Positions 33,579 through 45,076 are shown, counted from the stretch's first letter. The stretch is 64,000 bases of DNA from Valencia hispanica (GCA_963556495.2 OY747717.1:4611501-4675500); one strand, 5' to 3'. Notes: generated by a model not told the origin, from the sequence alone. Numbers and translations are program-made.

Positions 33579-34217
33579 TTGGGGTGTCAAATTATCACAA
33601 GCAATTAATTGATTAAAGTCATATTTAGCGCGTTTTTTTAATTGCGTTAATATATTTTTTTAATTTTTAACTTTCCTGTTTCTGCATGCGAGCTGCCTTT
33701 AAAATAAAATCAGTTTTTATTCTTTGGGCTTATTGTGCTTGCGTTGTTGGGGGTTAACCCCAGCCTGAAGTGGACATCATTGTAGGCCCACTCATGAGCT
33801 GACTGGCTTTCCAGTTGCAGAGAAGTGTTGGCAACTTAGCCACTTTGTCGCTATATCTAGCATGCATTTAGACCCCTCTAGGTTTCCTTTTTCAAAAAAG
33901 CGATTGAATTAGCAACAAATCTACCGATTTTTTTGGTGGGGTTATTGGACACTTTTTCTTCTGAGCCCAGAATGCTAACGAATTGTGCATGCTCGAAGCT
34001 GAAGTTTGCAGGCAGCACTTTGGACTAGTCTCAAAAACAGCAGAATATATATATATATATAAATTATTTGTTCTGCCACAATAATGTAATGAATTTAAAT
34101 GAAAATAATTAATTAATTAATTAATTATTAGGTGCGATTAAAAAATAGATTAATTAGATTAATTCATTACAAATTATAATTAATCTCAAAGCTTTTTTAA
34201 ATCTCTTGACAGCACTA
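33579..34217. mobile_element. hAT-type MITE, copy 1, with perfect 8-bp TSD
   Basis: The element runs from TTGGGGTGTCAAATTATC to TTGACAGCACTA, inverted termini of the form TWGKGSTGTCAA. ATTTTAAC flanks it exactly at 33571-33578 and 34218-34225. It contains AATTGCGTTAATATA and TTAATTAATTAATTA-rich subterminal sequence, and is 639 bp. It is the same family as 45793-46649 with a shorter interior. It lies in the presumed 3' UTR of the membrane-protein gene, which would have to read through it to reach AATAAA at 34234. Confidence 0.9.
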
Positions 34218-34225
34218 ATTTTAAC

Positions 34226-34532
34226 ATCAGGCAAATAAAGAGTCTCAGTAAATAAATGATCATTTTCATTTATGAAGAGGAAAATCTATCCAAGCCAGCC
34301 ACCTAGTCATCCATCGTTAAATCATGACTTAACTGTGATTTATTCGTTTTTAAAACATAGTTCAATTTCTCTGAGGCCTGATTACTGCAAGGCCCGTGGA
34401 GTCAAGAAATCAATTAGACCATGTACACACGTAGCCAGGTTTTTTTTTTTTTACGAATATTCTTACCACCTCGTTCAAAAAAATAAAATAAAAGAAACTC
34501 TGTCCACACCTAACTGCATCGTTACTGCATTG
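34226..34532. other. Spacer without a recognised gene
   Basis: Contains a run of 11-12 T near 34441 and the AATAAA noted for the upstream gene. Nothing else was identified. Confidence 0.4.
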
Positions 34533-34789
34533 TTACCTAACTGTGTTAAGCACATTCATAGACATGCCAAACCTGAAGAGGGCAGTAGTTCCCCCAAATC
34601 CTATCTCCTCAGAGCAAGTAAAAAGCGCTTGGACAATCGATGCTGCCAACACGTGTCTGAGGGCATAGATGCTTTTTCTAAATGGAAACACAGGTCCACA
34701 AGGGAGTAGGTTTGATTTTGGGATTGGTGGGGACACAAAAGTGCTCCAAGGTTGTGAAAATATCGGGCTTCTCTCTTAAGCACCAACTG

Positions 34790-35152
34790 TCACGGCACGA
34801 TGGTGGGATTTGCTATTTTTATCCCGCTGAAAACTGGCAAGTGCATTCTTCCAATTATTGAATCCCTTTGATGAAAAGGCAGGGTTTGCTTTTTGGACAG
34901 GTCACTTTTCTTTATGGTGTATGTTTTAACAAAGTGAAAACACAGAACCCACTTGATGGAGGTGCTATAGTGCAGCCATGGATACTGCTTGTACCAACTC
35001 GCTTGGAAATGGAGGGTCCTGTTTGATAGCTGTTTAGCTGGAATGTTATTTGGGTCAGGTTGGTTGGGCCTGTCCAGAATATCCACCTGATTACTGCCAC
35101 TCTCCCTGCTGCTCTCTTCAGGTGGATCAGATTCCTTAGGAATCAACCTCAA
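34790..35152 (-). pseudogene. TTF-type zinc-finger hAT transposase relic
   Basis: The minus strand reads QPDPNNIPAKQLSNRTLHFQ, then SWYKQYPWLHYS and WVLCFHFVKTY, the layout of the TTF-type zinc finger in hAT-derived ZMYM-like proteins. A frameshift in the stretch after KSDLSKKQ moves the homologous reading to GFNNWKNALASFQRDKNS and HHRAV in another frame. One zinc-ligand position shows C..H instead of the usual C..C. The continuation below 34790 is not recognisable. It is a broken fragment of a domesticated or mobile transposase, with no sign of current function. Confidence 0.65.
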
Positions 35153-35294
35153 TATAAATTTGACAACTGTATAGCAACTACTGTAAACACATACACTCTA
35201 GTAATACATGATGAGGCCTCTTAGATATAAGGCTCTGGTTTTAAAGCCACATGGGTGAATCACTGTTATTCAGATCATCATCATACTAACATTT

Positions 35295-35425
35295 TGTAAC
35301 CGCTATGTTATATTATGTGTGTGAAGGCTTGTTTTATTCTAATGTTTAAACCTTTTTTATCATGTAAAGCACTTTGTGTTGCTGTTTGCATGAAAAGCGC
35401 TTTATAAATACATTTGATTTGATCT
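35295..35425 (+). mobile_element. LINE 3'-end fragment
   Basis: CATGTAAAGCACTTTGTGTT and AAGCGCTTTATAAATACATT with an ATTTGATTTGAT tail match the 3' end type of the LINEs at 15.0 and 60.1 kb. Confidence 0.65.
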
Positions 35426-35476
35426 GTCACAGTGCTGAATCTCATGACTAACACATCCAGCATTATTTAACCTCAC

Positions 35477-35901
35477 CTCTGAATTTCCAGCTTCTTTTTC
35501 AGCTTCTCCTTCTCCTCTACCTCCTCCAGCCTCTCTCCCTTCATCTGCTCCTGCCTCTCTTCCTCTACCTCCTCCAGCCTCTCTCCCTTCATCTGCTCCT
35601 GCCTCTCTTCCTCTACCTCCTCCAGCCTCTCTCCCTTCATCTGCTCCTGCCTCTCTTCCTCTACCTCCTCCAGCCTCTCTCCCTTCATCTGCTCCTGCCT
35701 CTCTTCCTCTACCTCCTCCAGCCTCTCTCCCTTCATCTGCTCCTGCCTCTCTTCCTCTACCTCCTCCAGCCTCTCTCCCTTCATCTGCTCCTGCCTCTCT
35801 TCCTCTACCTCCTCCAGCCTCTCTCCCTTCATCTGCTCCTGCCTCTCTTCCTCTACCTCCTCTGGTCTCTCCTTCTCCATCTCCTCCAGCCTCTCTGCTG
35901 T
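35477..35901 (-). CDS. Possible coiled-coil exon built from a 48-bp minisatellite
   Basis: On the minus strand a frame runs from a potential acceptor (GTGACAG at 35902-35908) to a donor-like GTGAGG at 35476-35471. It encodes TAERLEEMEKERP, seven nearly identical 16-residue units EEVEEERQEQMKGERL, then EKEKLKKKLEIQR. The repeat is highly charged and predicted to be helical. The unit is a multiple of three, the flanks stay in frame and a good donor follows, which makes a real exon possible. The acceptor has a poor polypyrimidine tract, no neighbouring exon was found, and the alternative frame (REAGGGRGREAGADEG) is also open. It could equally be a noncoding minisatellite. Confidence 0.35.
35513..35862. 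repeat. 48-bp minisatellite, about 7 copies
   Basis: Units of CTCTACCTCCTCCAGCCTCT plus 28 more bases are repeated about seven times with almost no divergence, indicating recent expansion or homogenisation. It is strongly pyrimidine-biased on the plus strand. Confidence 0.95.
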
Positions 35902-35908
35902 CTGTCAC

Positions 35909-37924
35909 CTTACAAAAATATGTTGATGCATGACGAAGAGATTAGGGATAGAGTGATCAGAGTTTGATGGTAAAGTTATTGCCTGAGCAAAAAAGGCCTT
36001 TACTTTCACACTATTATGTGTAATTTATTCCCCAAAAAATATGAATACATAAAATCACATGATCATATAGAATTAGGTTTTATTGTATTTACACCATAAT
36101 TTTATTTACGTTTTTAAACAGTTGCTCTTTTCTACACGAATACATGAAAATAAGAAAAAACGAGAATAAGAATAGAAAATAACTTTTAAAAATATTCTAC
36201 TTTTAAAATATTCTATTTTAATATTATAATTTAATTCTAATCACAATCACATGTAATTTAGCGAGAACCCGGCAGCCAATCAGGAAGCGATATTTGGATT
36301 AGAGGCGGGATTTCTAGCAGAGACCGGCGACATTTAACCCTTTGTGTGCCATAATCGTTGACTAAAAACTACGGGTAGCGGTTGTATTGATAGTGACGAC
36401 ACAGTAGCGCCTGAATATTGGGTAGGGACGTGTCCCTACCATCCCTACCCAATTCTACGCCCTAGCAGGTCGCACATGTGATGTTGGAGCATTTTTGTCA
36501 AAGAAAGTGACGTTGCGAATCCTAAAACTCCAGTTTTTTTCTGTCCACACGCAAACGCTTAAAACAGAGAAATGGCAGATCTTCACTTTGGCCGGAGTTT
36601 TTAGAAAGAATTGTTTTCGGTGCCGTAAATCTGCATTTTCGTGTGGATGACGGGTCAAATCGTAGAAAAATATCTTCGTTTTGTGAGATACCCGGCTGCG
36701 TGTGGACAAGGCATTAAACAGAACTGCTCCACCATGCAGTCTTATCATTTGTTTGTCCAAAGTCTTAATTGATGACCTCCACCCGATCGAAGATTTTTCT
36801 TTATGTTAAAGTTGTTTGAAAACACATGTGAAACAAGCCTGAGTGAGGTTATTGTACTTCATGCATGCATAGTTTAAGTTTCTTTGACCAGTTTCAGATT
36901 TTTGCTTGATTATACTGGTGAAAAACCTTTTGCTAGAGCCAAGCTGGATGCTTTACATTACCATAGAAACAGCAGATAGATGTTCAAAAGTTTTATTTAG
37001 AGAGATCAATCTATTCTTAGCATTGCAACGATATGTTGGCAACATATTATTCAGAATAGGCTCTTCTTCAGACCTAGAAATGTTCCAGCTTGGTAAAACG
37101 AAGGAAATATGCAAAACACTGAGGAGAGGGAGGCTGTTTACAACAGATATCAGATGTTTACAGTCGTTGTTCAAATGCCTGGTTTTTGAGATGGAAAATT
37201 CATACCTTAGTAAGACATTTTAAAATTTCAGCCTTTCATTAGAAACATATGTAAAAAATAAATGGAACAACAAAAATCTGTTGCTGGATATAAGGTGGAG
37301 AATAAGTGAATCTGCAGGAGTGTTCGTTGGAGGGAAGATTGGCAGCTGGAAATGTTTTCCACTTATAATCTTTCTCTCTGTAAAATGGTGGACTTCATCT
37401 GGAAACAACCTAATAACCCTGCCCAGATTGATGGGCAGAAACAGCTGCTTCTTTAAGGTCATTGCCTGAGGGCAAACTTCACCGGCCAAACGTGAAGCCA
37501 ATGTGGAAGTGACAAAAATTGCAGTTCCCCCCTCAAGTTGACGGGCTCGGCCATTTTTGTTTCTCTAAACTTGACCATCAGTTGCCTCCGCAATGTTTAT
37601 TTGTGTTCGCATGTTAATCGTGCTCTTACTGGACAAAGATGGCTTGCTGTGGTATTGATTGCACAACAGCATGTTGATCCTCCAAGAAGTCTCTGCTCCA
37701 TTTTTTTCGGTAGCCTAAGTAGAATCATGTTTCTGCTGTGCATTTAAGATAACGCTGCTTGGTCAAAAATAGGTTTAAATGATCACGTTTCTCCTTTACT
37801 TTACACATTGATTATAAAACTTGTTTTAATGAAAATTCACATAGTTTTAGTGAAAGTTATGGACCAACAAGGCTTCATGATTTTATTTGACAAAATTATT
37901 GAATCTGCCTTAGAAGGGTAGCAG
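35909..37924. other. Spacer with repeat-like fragments
   Basis: At 36421-36450 TAGGGACGTGTCCCTACCAT contains a self-complementary core (TAGGGAC/GTCCCTA) and may be a MITE end. The 36480-36720 segment has CGTTTTCGTGTGGA-type words reminiscent of the PIF element at 39863. At 37650-37720 a frame MACCGIDCTTA with a stop resembles a THAP start but is too short to call. Confidence 0.35.
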
Positions 37925-38362
<438 letters not shown>

Positions 38363-39374
38363 TACAGTCTATGGTCATTGCTGAAGTCTTATCATCCTGG
38401 CATTGTGTTAACACACACCTTTCTACTCCAAAAGAGCAAACTGACAAAACTTCTGCTCACTCTGATGATTATTAGTTAATTAGGTGCTTTCATTGGAATA
38501 ACCTGCTGCTTTTATATCCTATAGAAGCAGTGAGGGTTTCCACACACAGATTTTCCACTTTGGTTTTCTTTTTATCAGTTATTTTCTATCAGAAAGCTGC
38601 TGTTGCATATAAATGTTTTTGTTTGTTTATGTTTTGCAGCTTGTGTTAATAAACACCTGATCGTATGGTGTCAGGGATGCGATTATTTCCTATTATTCAG
38701 CCTTGGCGGAGTTATTCAGCCTCAGATTGTTCCTGTTTTCTTTTATCTTTTTCAATATGTCTGGGGAAGACCTTTCATGTCCCTTGGTATGATTGAAAAA
38801 TCAGGTTTGATTCTGCAGAAAAGACTTGCTCCAATGTTCTGTTGGCGTTTTTTTATGCATTTTAAATGAAAGGAGCAAAAATATGTCACATACCTGGATT
38901 GATTCTTCAGATTAATCACAGATAAACGATAAAACGTGCCGAAAGAAAAAAAACTGAGTTAATAGTTGAATCAGTCAGTCAAATTCCTTTGAAAATTGGT
39001 ATCTGCTCTGAAAAATAAAACCAGACTTTCATCCATCAAATGTTTATGTGTCTGAAGAGGTTCAGGCATTCAAGAAGCAGATGGAAAATGTCATGGACTG
39101 ATCTCTCCTTAATAATCGAATAAGAATGCATGGAAACGGTTCTCAGTCACATGAGTCGTGCAGTTTTAGGAGGACTATGGCTTTGTAACCATTTCTACAA
39201 TTTATATTTTTTATGTATTTTCTGCTTAAAAAGATGGCTGCAGTGTAAAAAAGTTTAAAGTTATTGCTGAAGTAACCCTTGCATGGCCCCAGTGGGCATT
39301 TTTAAATGCATCCGTGAAATGTTTTATTCATTCATTTGCAGTTGGTATTCAGGTACAGTCAACAATTCGCTTGA
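38363..39374. other. Spacer without a recognised gene
   Basis: Frames such as that at 38603-38869 are low-complexity hydrophobic and unsupported. Confidence 0.4.
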
Positions 39375-39640
39375 GTTTGTTACAGTGCCTAATAATCTTT
39401 GAACATTTTCACCTTTTGTCACATTACCGTCATTGTATTTTACTAAAATTTTCTGCGATGGACCAATACAAAGTGTGGCACAATTATGAAGTGGAATGAA
39501 GTGAAAAATGTAAACAAATATAAGGTGTGGCGTGCCACCAGTTGCAATCGGGAGTCACCTGATCAGTCCATTTGTGTTTAAAAACATACCGCAGTACTTA
39601 TTACAAGCCTCGCCTTTGATAACCTAGAGACTTGAGGATG
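39375..39640 (+). mobile_element. Tc1/mariner-like 5'-end fragment
   Basis: ACAGTGCCTAATAATCTTTG, CACCTTTTGTCACATTACCG, GATGGACCAATACAAAGTG and AAGGTGTGGCGTGCC match the end region of the same type of Tc1-like element whose interior is at 24445. Coding is absent. Confidence 0.6.
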
Positions 39641-39730
39641 ACTGAAAGTGTGGAAACGGTAAAACTGAAAACGTCTGTTAAAATGAGCTCTTATCAGAGT
39701 GGTTTATCTCTGAAGATCGTAGCTCTTTAT

Positions 39731-40475
39731 CAGAGATGGGTAGAAAACTAGCTACATTTACTTGAATAACTTTTTGGAAAAAAGGTTACTTTTAAGAGTT
39801 TTGCTATGCCGTACTTTTTACTTTTACTTAAGTAATATTATTACAAAGTATCACTACTCTTAGGGGCTGTTTACACGACAACGTTGCCGTTTTTCTTTGA
39901 ATATGCGGGTGAAAACGCGCTGCGTTTACACAACAGGGCGCGCGATGGAAAACGATGTAGTACATATGCCCGGCCTTTAGATGGCAGTGTTCCAAGTTTT
40001 CCCCCTCACAACCCGGAAAAGAAACATTTCATGATACCCAACAATGGCGGTCTTCTTGTAGTTCTCCGCTCAAATAAAGGCATATTGATTATTTGATGCA
40101 CGTAATGTATGTGACCAAATAACTTCAGAAGCTGCATCAGCAGTAACCGCATACCTGGATCTGCCATTGTTGTTGTTTTTCTGTAGAAAGGTGGAGTGCG
40201 CAAGTGCAACATGTCCGTAGGGGGCTGTCAGTGACGTAATCGTTTTCAAAAGTCTCCGGCTTGTGTTTACATGACAACGAATCCCTCAGCGTTTTCAAAA
40301 CTCTCCACTCTGGAAGCCGTTTCCCAAAAGCTCCGTTTTCGCCCCCCGTTTTCCCGTTGTCGTGTAAACGAGAGGCCGAATCGGAGAGAAAAACCTCAGT
40401 TTTGCTGAAAAACATCGTGTAAACAGCCCCTTACATGAGTAAAATACTCTACCAACTGTGAGTAAATTCACTGAA
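39731..40475. mobile_element. hAT-type MITE carrying a nested element
   Basis: It begins CAGAGATGGGTAG and continues TACTTTTACTTAAGTAATAT, a relative of the 4686-5414 MITE. It is interrupted at 39863-40430, and after that resumes with CATGAGTAAAATACTCT. The right terminus is not recognisable, so the copy is truncated. Confidence 0.65.
39863..40430. mobile_element. PIF/Harbinger-type MITE with TTA duplication
   Basis: The termini GGGGCTGTTTACACGA and (inverted) GGGGCTGTTTACACGA are matched over at least 16 bp. TTA flanks both sides (39860-39862 and 40431-40433). The 3-bp TTA target and GGGGCTGTT termini fit PIF/Harbinger. It is 568 bp long with CGTTTTCAAAACTCTC-type palindromic interior words and no transposase. 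Confidence 0.85.
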
Positions 40476-40634
40476 TGAAGAACTGAAGAAGAGCTGGTTG
40501 TTGCATTTTGAGGTTAACTGAATAAATAGTAAACACCATAAATTGTCACTGGAAGTACTTTATTCCTTGTTATAAGATATATTTATTCATCATCTAATGT
40601 TAGTATTGGTATTATATTGAAAAAAATGATTTAT

Positions 40635-40975
40635 TATCAAACTGTACACCTGCACAAGACTAGGATGAGCAAATCTACTATAGGCAAGCAGCTTGGTGAG
40701 GAGAGATCAACTGTTGGAGCAATTATTTGAAAATGGATCACTGACAATCTCCCTTAACCTGGGTCTCCATGCAAGATCTCACCTTGTAGGGTGCATGTGA
40801 TCTTGAGAACGGTGAGGAAACAGCCCAGAACTACAACTGGAGGCACTGGTCAATGACCTGAAGAGAGTCGGGACCAAAGGATCAAATTGATACTACGTCG
40901 TCATCATGCAGCGCTTGAAAGGTCCCCCTGCTTAAAAGCCAGCACATGTCCAGGCTGCTGTAAACACCACTTGCC
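40635..40975 (+). mobile_element. Tc1-like transposase N-terminal relic
   Basis: CACAAGACTAGGATGAGCAA, AGGCAAGCAGCTTGGTGAGG, CAACTGTTGGAGCAATTAT and CAATGACCTGAAGAGAGTCG correspond to the DNA-binding half of a fish Tc1-like transposase. Deletions and stops abound. Confidence 0.65.
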
Positions 40976-41519
40976 AAAGTTGCTGATGGCAATTTTCCCA
41001 ACTTCCTGTTTGGTGGGAAAAGCTTGGCGAGTACTACATTGCAACATGGTTGGCTTTTTGTATTGGTCCTTCTGCGGCCACAAGATATTTTTGTCGCTAT
41101 TCAAACAGTAAATGTATTCACAAAGGGAGGGAAGGCAGTACCCCCACTGAGACCATGAGTTGACCCCCAGAGTCCCAAACGCAGAGAAGGACGTGGGCCA
41201 AAGGTTACAAGAAGTGGCCTCCAGCAGCTGGCAGATCGCTATCACCCTGAAATACCCAAAAACAAGGGACGCAACCCCCACCCAAAGGCCACAACCAATA
41301 CCTGCAAATAACAACACCATTACCTGCATCATCCAGAGTGAACCAGAAGATCTCACACAATTATTACACCTGCATGAACCTCCAACGCCTGCACCAGTGT
41401 CACACAAAGGTGACTATGAAAGCAAAGCAGGGCATATGAAATATTATCTATATGGAGCTGTGCCCTTTTTTTGAACTGTGTGCAAGTGGACTGGTTTGTT
41501 TTGGGCATGCCAAATACAT
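40976..41519. other. Spacer without a recognised gene
   Basis: Frames on both strands overlap without domain support. Confidence 0.35.
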
Positions 41520-41815
41520 GCAAATGAAATCATTTCCATCTTTCAGTTTCTATTCTCCGCTTATCTGGAACTAACTTCCAGACAACTGCAAAGCTGCTGC
41601 AAGGCTAAAAATTGATACGAGCTGCATTTGATTGAACGATTATTATCAGCTGGAATGTCATAACTGTAGTATGTTTTAATGTTCTTTATGTTTCAGAGAC
41701 TTTCTTTTGCTTTTATTGTTTTATTACTTTTATTTAATCGCCCATTTACCCAAAACACCTTGAATTGCCTTGCTGCTGAAAGTGCGCTATACAATTCAAT
41801 TTGCCTTGCCTACAT
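41520..41815 (+). mobile_element. LINE 3'-end fragment
   Basis: TTTCAGTTTCTATTCTCCGC (equivalent to the AFSFYAPLIWN block) is followed by AACTTCCAGACAACTGCAAA. The segment ends ACCTTGAATTGCCTTGCTGC and CAATTTGCCTTGCC, like the copies at 15.0 and 60.1 kb. Confidence 0.7.
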
Positions 41816-42204
41816 GTCAGCATGTTTACAACAGAGTATCTAAATCGGACATCTTTTTTATGCGCTTCCATACAAATAAAGTTCAGAGAAACTTTTAAAA
41901 GTGGCCCTACTGCCCAAAGATCCAGCATATGTTCCTTTAAATCCATTATGTGTTTTAAAGCTACACCCCAAATACTAGTTTTATTTTATAGTGGATTTTA
42001 CCAGACCAGTGATCGTGACAAAAAGAGAAGAACAATTCTTGTAAACATATCAGCTCAATGCAAATTAAATAATTTACCTAATACCTGTCTGATGTCTATA
42101 TGTTTAGCAAATAACATCCAAATCACAAGGATCTAGTTCTTGGTGCCCAGTGTATACTTTGTTACACACTGACAGTTTTTTCCTATAAAGAAAAACACGT
42201 TCTC

Positions 42205-42564
42205 ATGGTTCGGTGCAGTTTGGTATGCAATTTAGCACTATTCCTGGGCCCTCTTTACCCCTATAGGAGAATCTTTGTTGACATCTTGATGCGCATACGC
42301 AAGTGGTTGGGTGGCAAGAAAACAAACAAAACGGCAGGCTATAAAGATTCAACAAACATTTCCAAGAGAGTTGGTGGAAGAAATCCCCAATATGTAAGTG
42401 CTTTAACATCTGAAGACAGGAAGAGGTTTAGAGAGAAGCTTAAAATCTACAAAAAGGAAGTTATTAAAAACCCATATGAGATCTGGGGAAAAACAAAAAA
42501 CGTTGGTCCGATTCGCCAGTGTCTAGGCCACGAATTTGCTGGGGAGAAATTTATTCCTTCTTAA
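42205..42564 (+). pseudogene. Possible decayed transposase fragment
   Basis: This 119-codon frame includes YVSALTSEDRKRFREKLKIY and NPYEIWGKTKN, a layout reminiscent of the C-terminal part of fish DNA-transposon proteins (…DRKRYxEKL…DPYE…). Stops follow, then further fragments to about 42900. The family is not certain and the frame may be only partly real. Confidence 0.35.
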
Positions 42565-42900
42565 TAGAAAGGACCCTGGACCATTCACTCACGAAAAATG
42601 AAAGGATTTCAAAAGTCTGGAGCCCTACGATTATTTTGTTTCAAGAAAAGTTGTATAGTCAGTGTGCTGTAGATCGCGGTTTGGGACACCTGAATCAGAA
42701 CTCGAAAACAATATAACGCAGAGGATTTTAAAATAAGCAAACTTGAATGTTTTTTAAAACATATCGGATTAACAAAGACACAGTCACAAGGACTGACCAT
42801 GAACAAAATGATGCTGCAGGAATCCATGCTTTCTTCGGAGCATTCGGGTTTAATCTCCTGATCGGCCGCAACCATCTTTCGTTTTTCGTGGTGCTTTTCG

Positions 42901-43494
42901 GAGGGAATTCAAAAAAACGTTTTTAAGCCCCCAACGGGCCGTGCAATCGACCACACAGCAAGAGTGGACCATCTGCTTTTCTAAATCCTCCAAACAAGCA
43001 AAACAATTGAATTATAGGTAAAATATGCTGTTTCTGGCTATCCAATCCCGTGATGCAATGTGAGGAAATATAAACATTAACGTCACAAAAGACTCGCCAA
43101 TAGGACAATGGTACGGTGCGGTATGGGGGGAGCTACTGGCGTCCCACAACATAGTCAATGTCACTGCTTGCGACAACAACAAGACATACTAGTACGTCCC
43201 GTTTGCCGTTGAACTAGTATAACGCAACGTCAGGCATTTAGGATAAACCCTGTTAACATTGACAAGTGCCGTATCGCTCAGTGGAAACCAAGCATTAGAG
43301 TTCATCCAACACTTTATTATTACCACCTACCAAATATTGCATCCAAGCAGTTCTTTTGCAATTCTGATATTGGACACGCCGCTATTGCGACAACTGTGAT
43401 TCTATATAATGTGTGACTCCAAAACCTTCATTTTGTTTCTGCCCATTGTTTGTTCTGCTTCAAAACATAAGTGTGCTTGAGCTCAAGGTAATTC
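42901..43494. other. Spacer with a MITE-like end
   Basis: TGGTACGGTGCGGTATGG near 43108 and CAGTGGAAACCAAG near 43279 resemble ends of the GTTTCCACT-type elements at 21.26 and 50.49 kb, but the pair does not define an element cleanly. Confidence 0.35.
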
Positions 43495-43660
43495 TCCTTT
43501 AGATTTTCCCATCAGTTAAAGCAAGTCATCCAGAACCTGGAGCAGTAAAACAGACCCAAACCATTATACTACCACCACCCTGTTTGATTCTAGGTATGAT
43601 ATCTTTTTGTTTCCAAGCTGTGTTACTTTTACACTGGATATAAAATGACGTAAAACTTCC
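43495..43660 (-). mobile_element. DNA-transposon relic, second copy
   Basis: CCCAAACCATTATACTACCA, CACCCTGTTTGATTCTAGGT and GTTACTTTTACACTGGATAT match the repeat type at 10040-10590. Confidence 0.45.
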
Positions 43661-43879
43661 CGAAAGTTCCCCTCTTGTCTAGCCCTACATCTCGCTAACC
43701 AGGAGCTGTTAGAGTTATGGAGGCTTTGGAGCGCGACTGTGACCGGTGCGGCTGGTTACAGATGCGCTCCAAAGAGCAAGGTGTCGTGCATACCATCAGT
43801 GCTTGCTGTACGATTTCCTCCCACTGAAGCGATAGCTTGCAGATCAAAATGGCTCGTTCAGAGAGTCTTTCCAACTTCT

Positions 43880-44038
43880 ATTCACTTCAGTTGGAGAAAT
43901 CTTCCCTGATTTCAAAACTTTAGCTGAGTTGGCACTTAATTCCAGTCTCCAGTGTGACAGCGGAGCGCAGATTCAACCTCCAGAAAAACATCTAAACCCC
44001 CATGAGAAGTCATCTGTCCGAGGCAAAACCCCACAAAT
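43880..44038 (+). pseudogene. hAT-transposase-derived C-terminal relic, left part
   Basis: The plus strand reads FPDFKTLAEL in one frame and, after a frameshift, PVSSVTAERRFNLQKNI, a stop, then TPMRSHLSEAKPH. This is the ERxFSxxKxIxTxxRxxL layout of the hAT dimerisation region in ZNF862/KIAA1586-like proteins. It is broken by a stop, a frameshift and the element at 44039-45076, after which it resumes. Confidence 0.65.
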
Positions 44039-45076
44039 TAGGGATGTCACGAACCAATCATGTGATCGGAAATCGGGCCCGATCACGTGATATTTAAATG
44101 ATCGGAATCGGGTGGAAATGATCCGATATAATCTCATAAAACAACAAGCATGACGTTTTAAATTCATCCTGGGACAGAGATTGTCAAACGGATTGAAAGT
44201 GGGGTTTTAAATTCAACAATTTCCATCACATCAATATTCACTGTTGCCCGTAACGTCACACAAATTTACGGCAGGCGGGGAAGTGAGACAACAGAATATT
44301 GAGCTGCTAGCTAGTGGGCTAATGCAGGGCAAACGTGTCGCCTCACTAACTAGAGCAAAAACGTTTGCAGTTTGGACGTATTTTAAGCTGAACAGCGAAG
44401 GCGGCGCAGCAGCCACATGTAATCTGTGCAAATTGGGCATTTTACTTGGTGGAAAAGACTGAGCGGCATTCAACACTGCGAATCTGATACGGCACCCTGA
44501 CAAAAACGCTGAGCCAGCTGACACCAAAAGATAAGTTTACAAAACAAGGAGAAATTGCCTAAAGACAGCGAAAAGGTCAAAAAGACAATAACCAAGACAG
44601 CCGGACTGATCATACTGGATGAGGAGACGCTGTTTGTGGTTGCAAACGTCGGATTTCGCAATCTCCCAGAACACCTGAAGCCACGGTATGAGGCGCCTTC
44701 TCATCACCACTTTACAGACACAGCAATGCCCGGCGTTCACAACAAGCTACGTGACCGCCTGCTAGTTCTTGTATCAGAGGTGTCTGCTTTTGGGGTTACC
44801 ACATGGACGTATGAAGTGTGTCTGTTTGTACGATGTCACTGCTAAGCTTTACTGCACAATTGGTCGACTCAAGTTTTAATTACAACATGCGACCTTGCAT
44901 GTGCAACACTTTAGCGAATCTCACATGATAGAGCATCATATACATAATTTTACATTTTGTTATTATTTTAATGCATTGCGGAAGGATCGGATCGGGACTC
45001 TGTATAAGCAAATATTTAAAATCAAATGACTCGGACTCGACTCAGGGGGCAAAAAAATGTGATTGGGACATCCCTA
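44039..45076 (+). mobile_element. hAT element with BED-finger transposase remnants
   Basis: The termini TAGGGATGTC and GACATCCCTA are perfect inverted repeats. The interior encodes a BED-type zinc-finger remnant at 44244-44462: TFAVWTYFKLNSEGGAAATC, NLCKLG, a stop, then a displaced LIRHPDKNA. It continues with the ZBED-like NVGFRNLPEHLKPRY and HHHFTDTAMPG at 44640-44740 and a WTYEVC block at 44806-44823. The catalytic core and C-terminus are deleted. It has inserted into an older hAT-derived relic whose reading resumes at 45077. The flanks CCACAAAT and CCAAAACC are only loosely similar, so the duplication has decayed. Confidence 0.8.

Noticed and set aside
35402..35908. Alternative minus-strand frame REAGGGRGREAGADEG
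   Set aside because: It is the second open register of the 48-bp minisatellite. The other register joins better to non-repeat ends and a donor site.
37650..37720. THAP-domain start (MACCGIDCTTA)
   Set aside because: An in-frame stop follows after 12 codons and the rest of a THAP domain is not visible.
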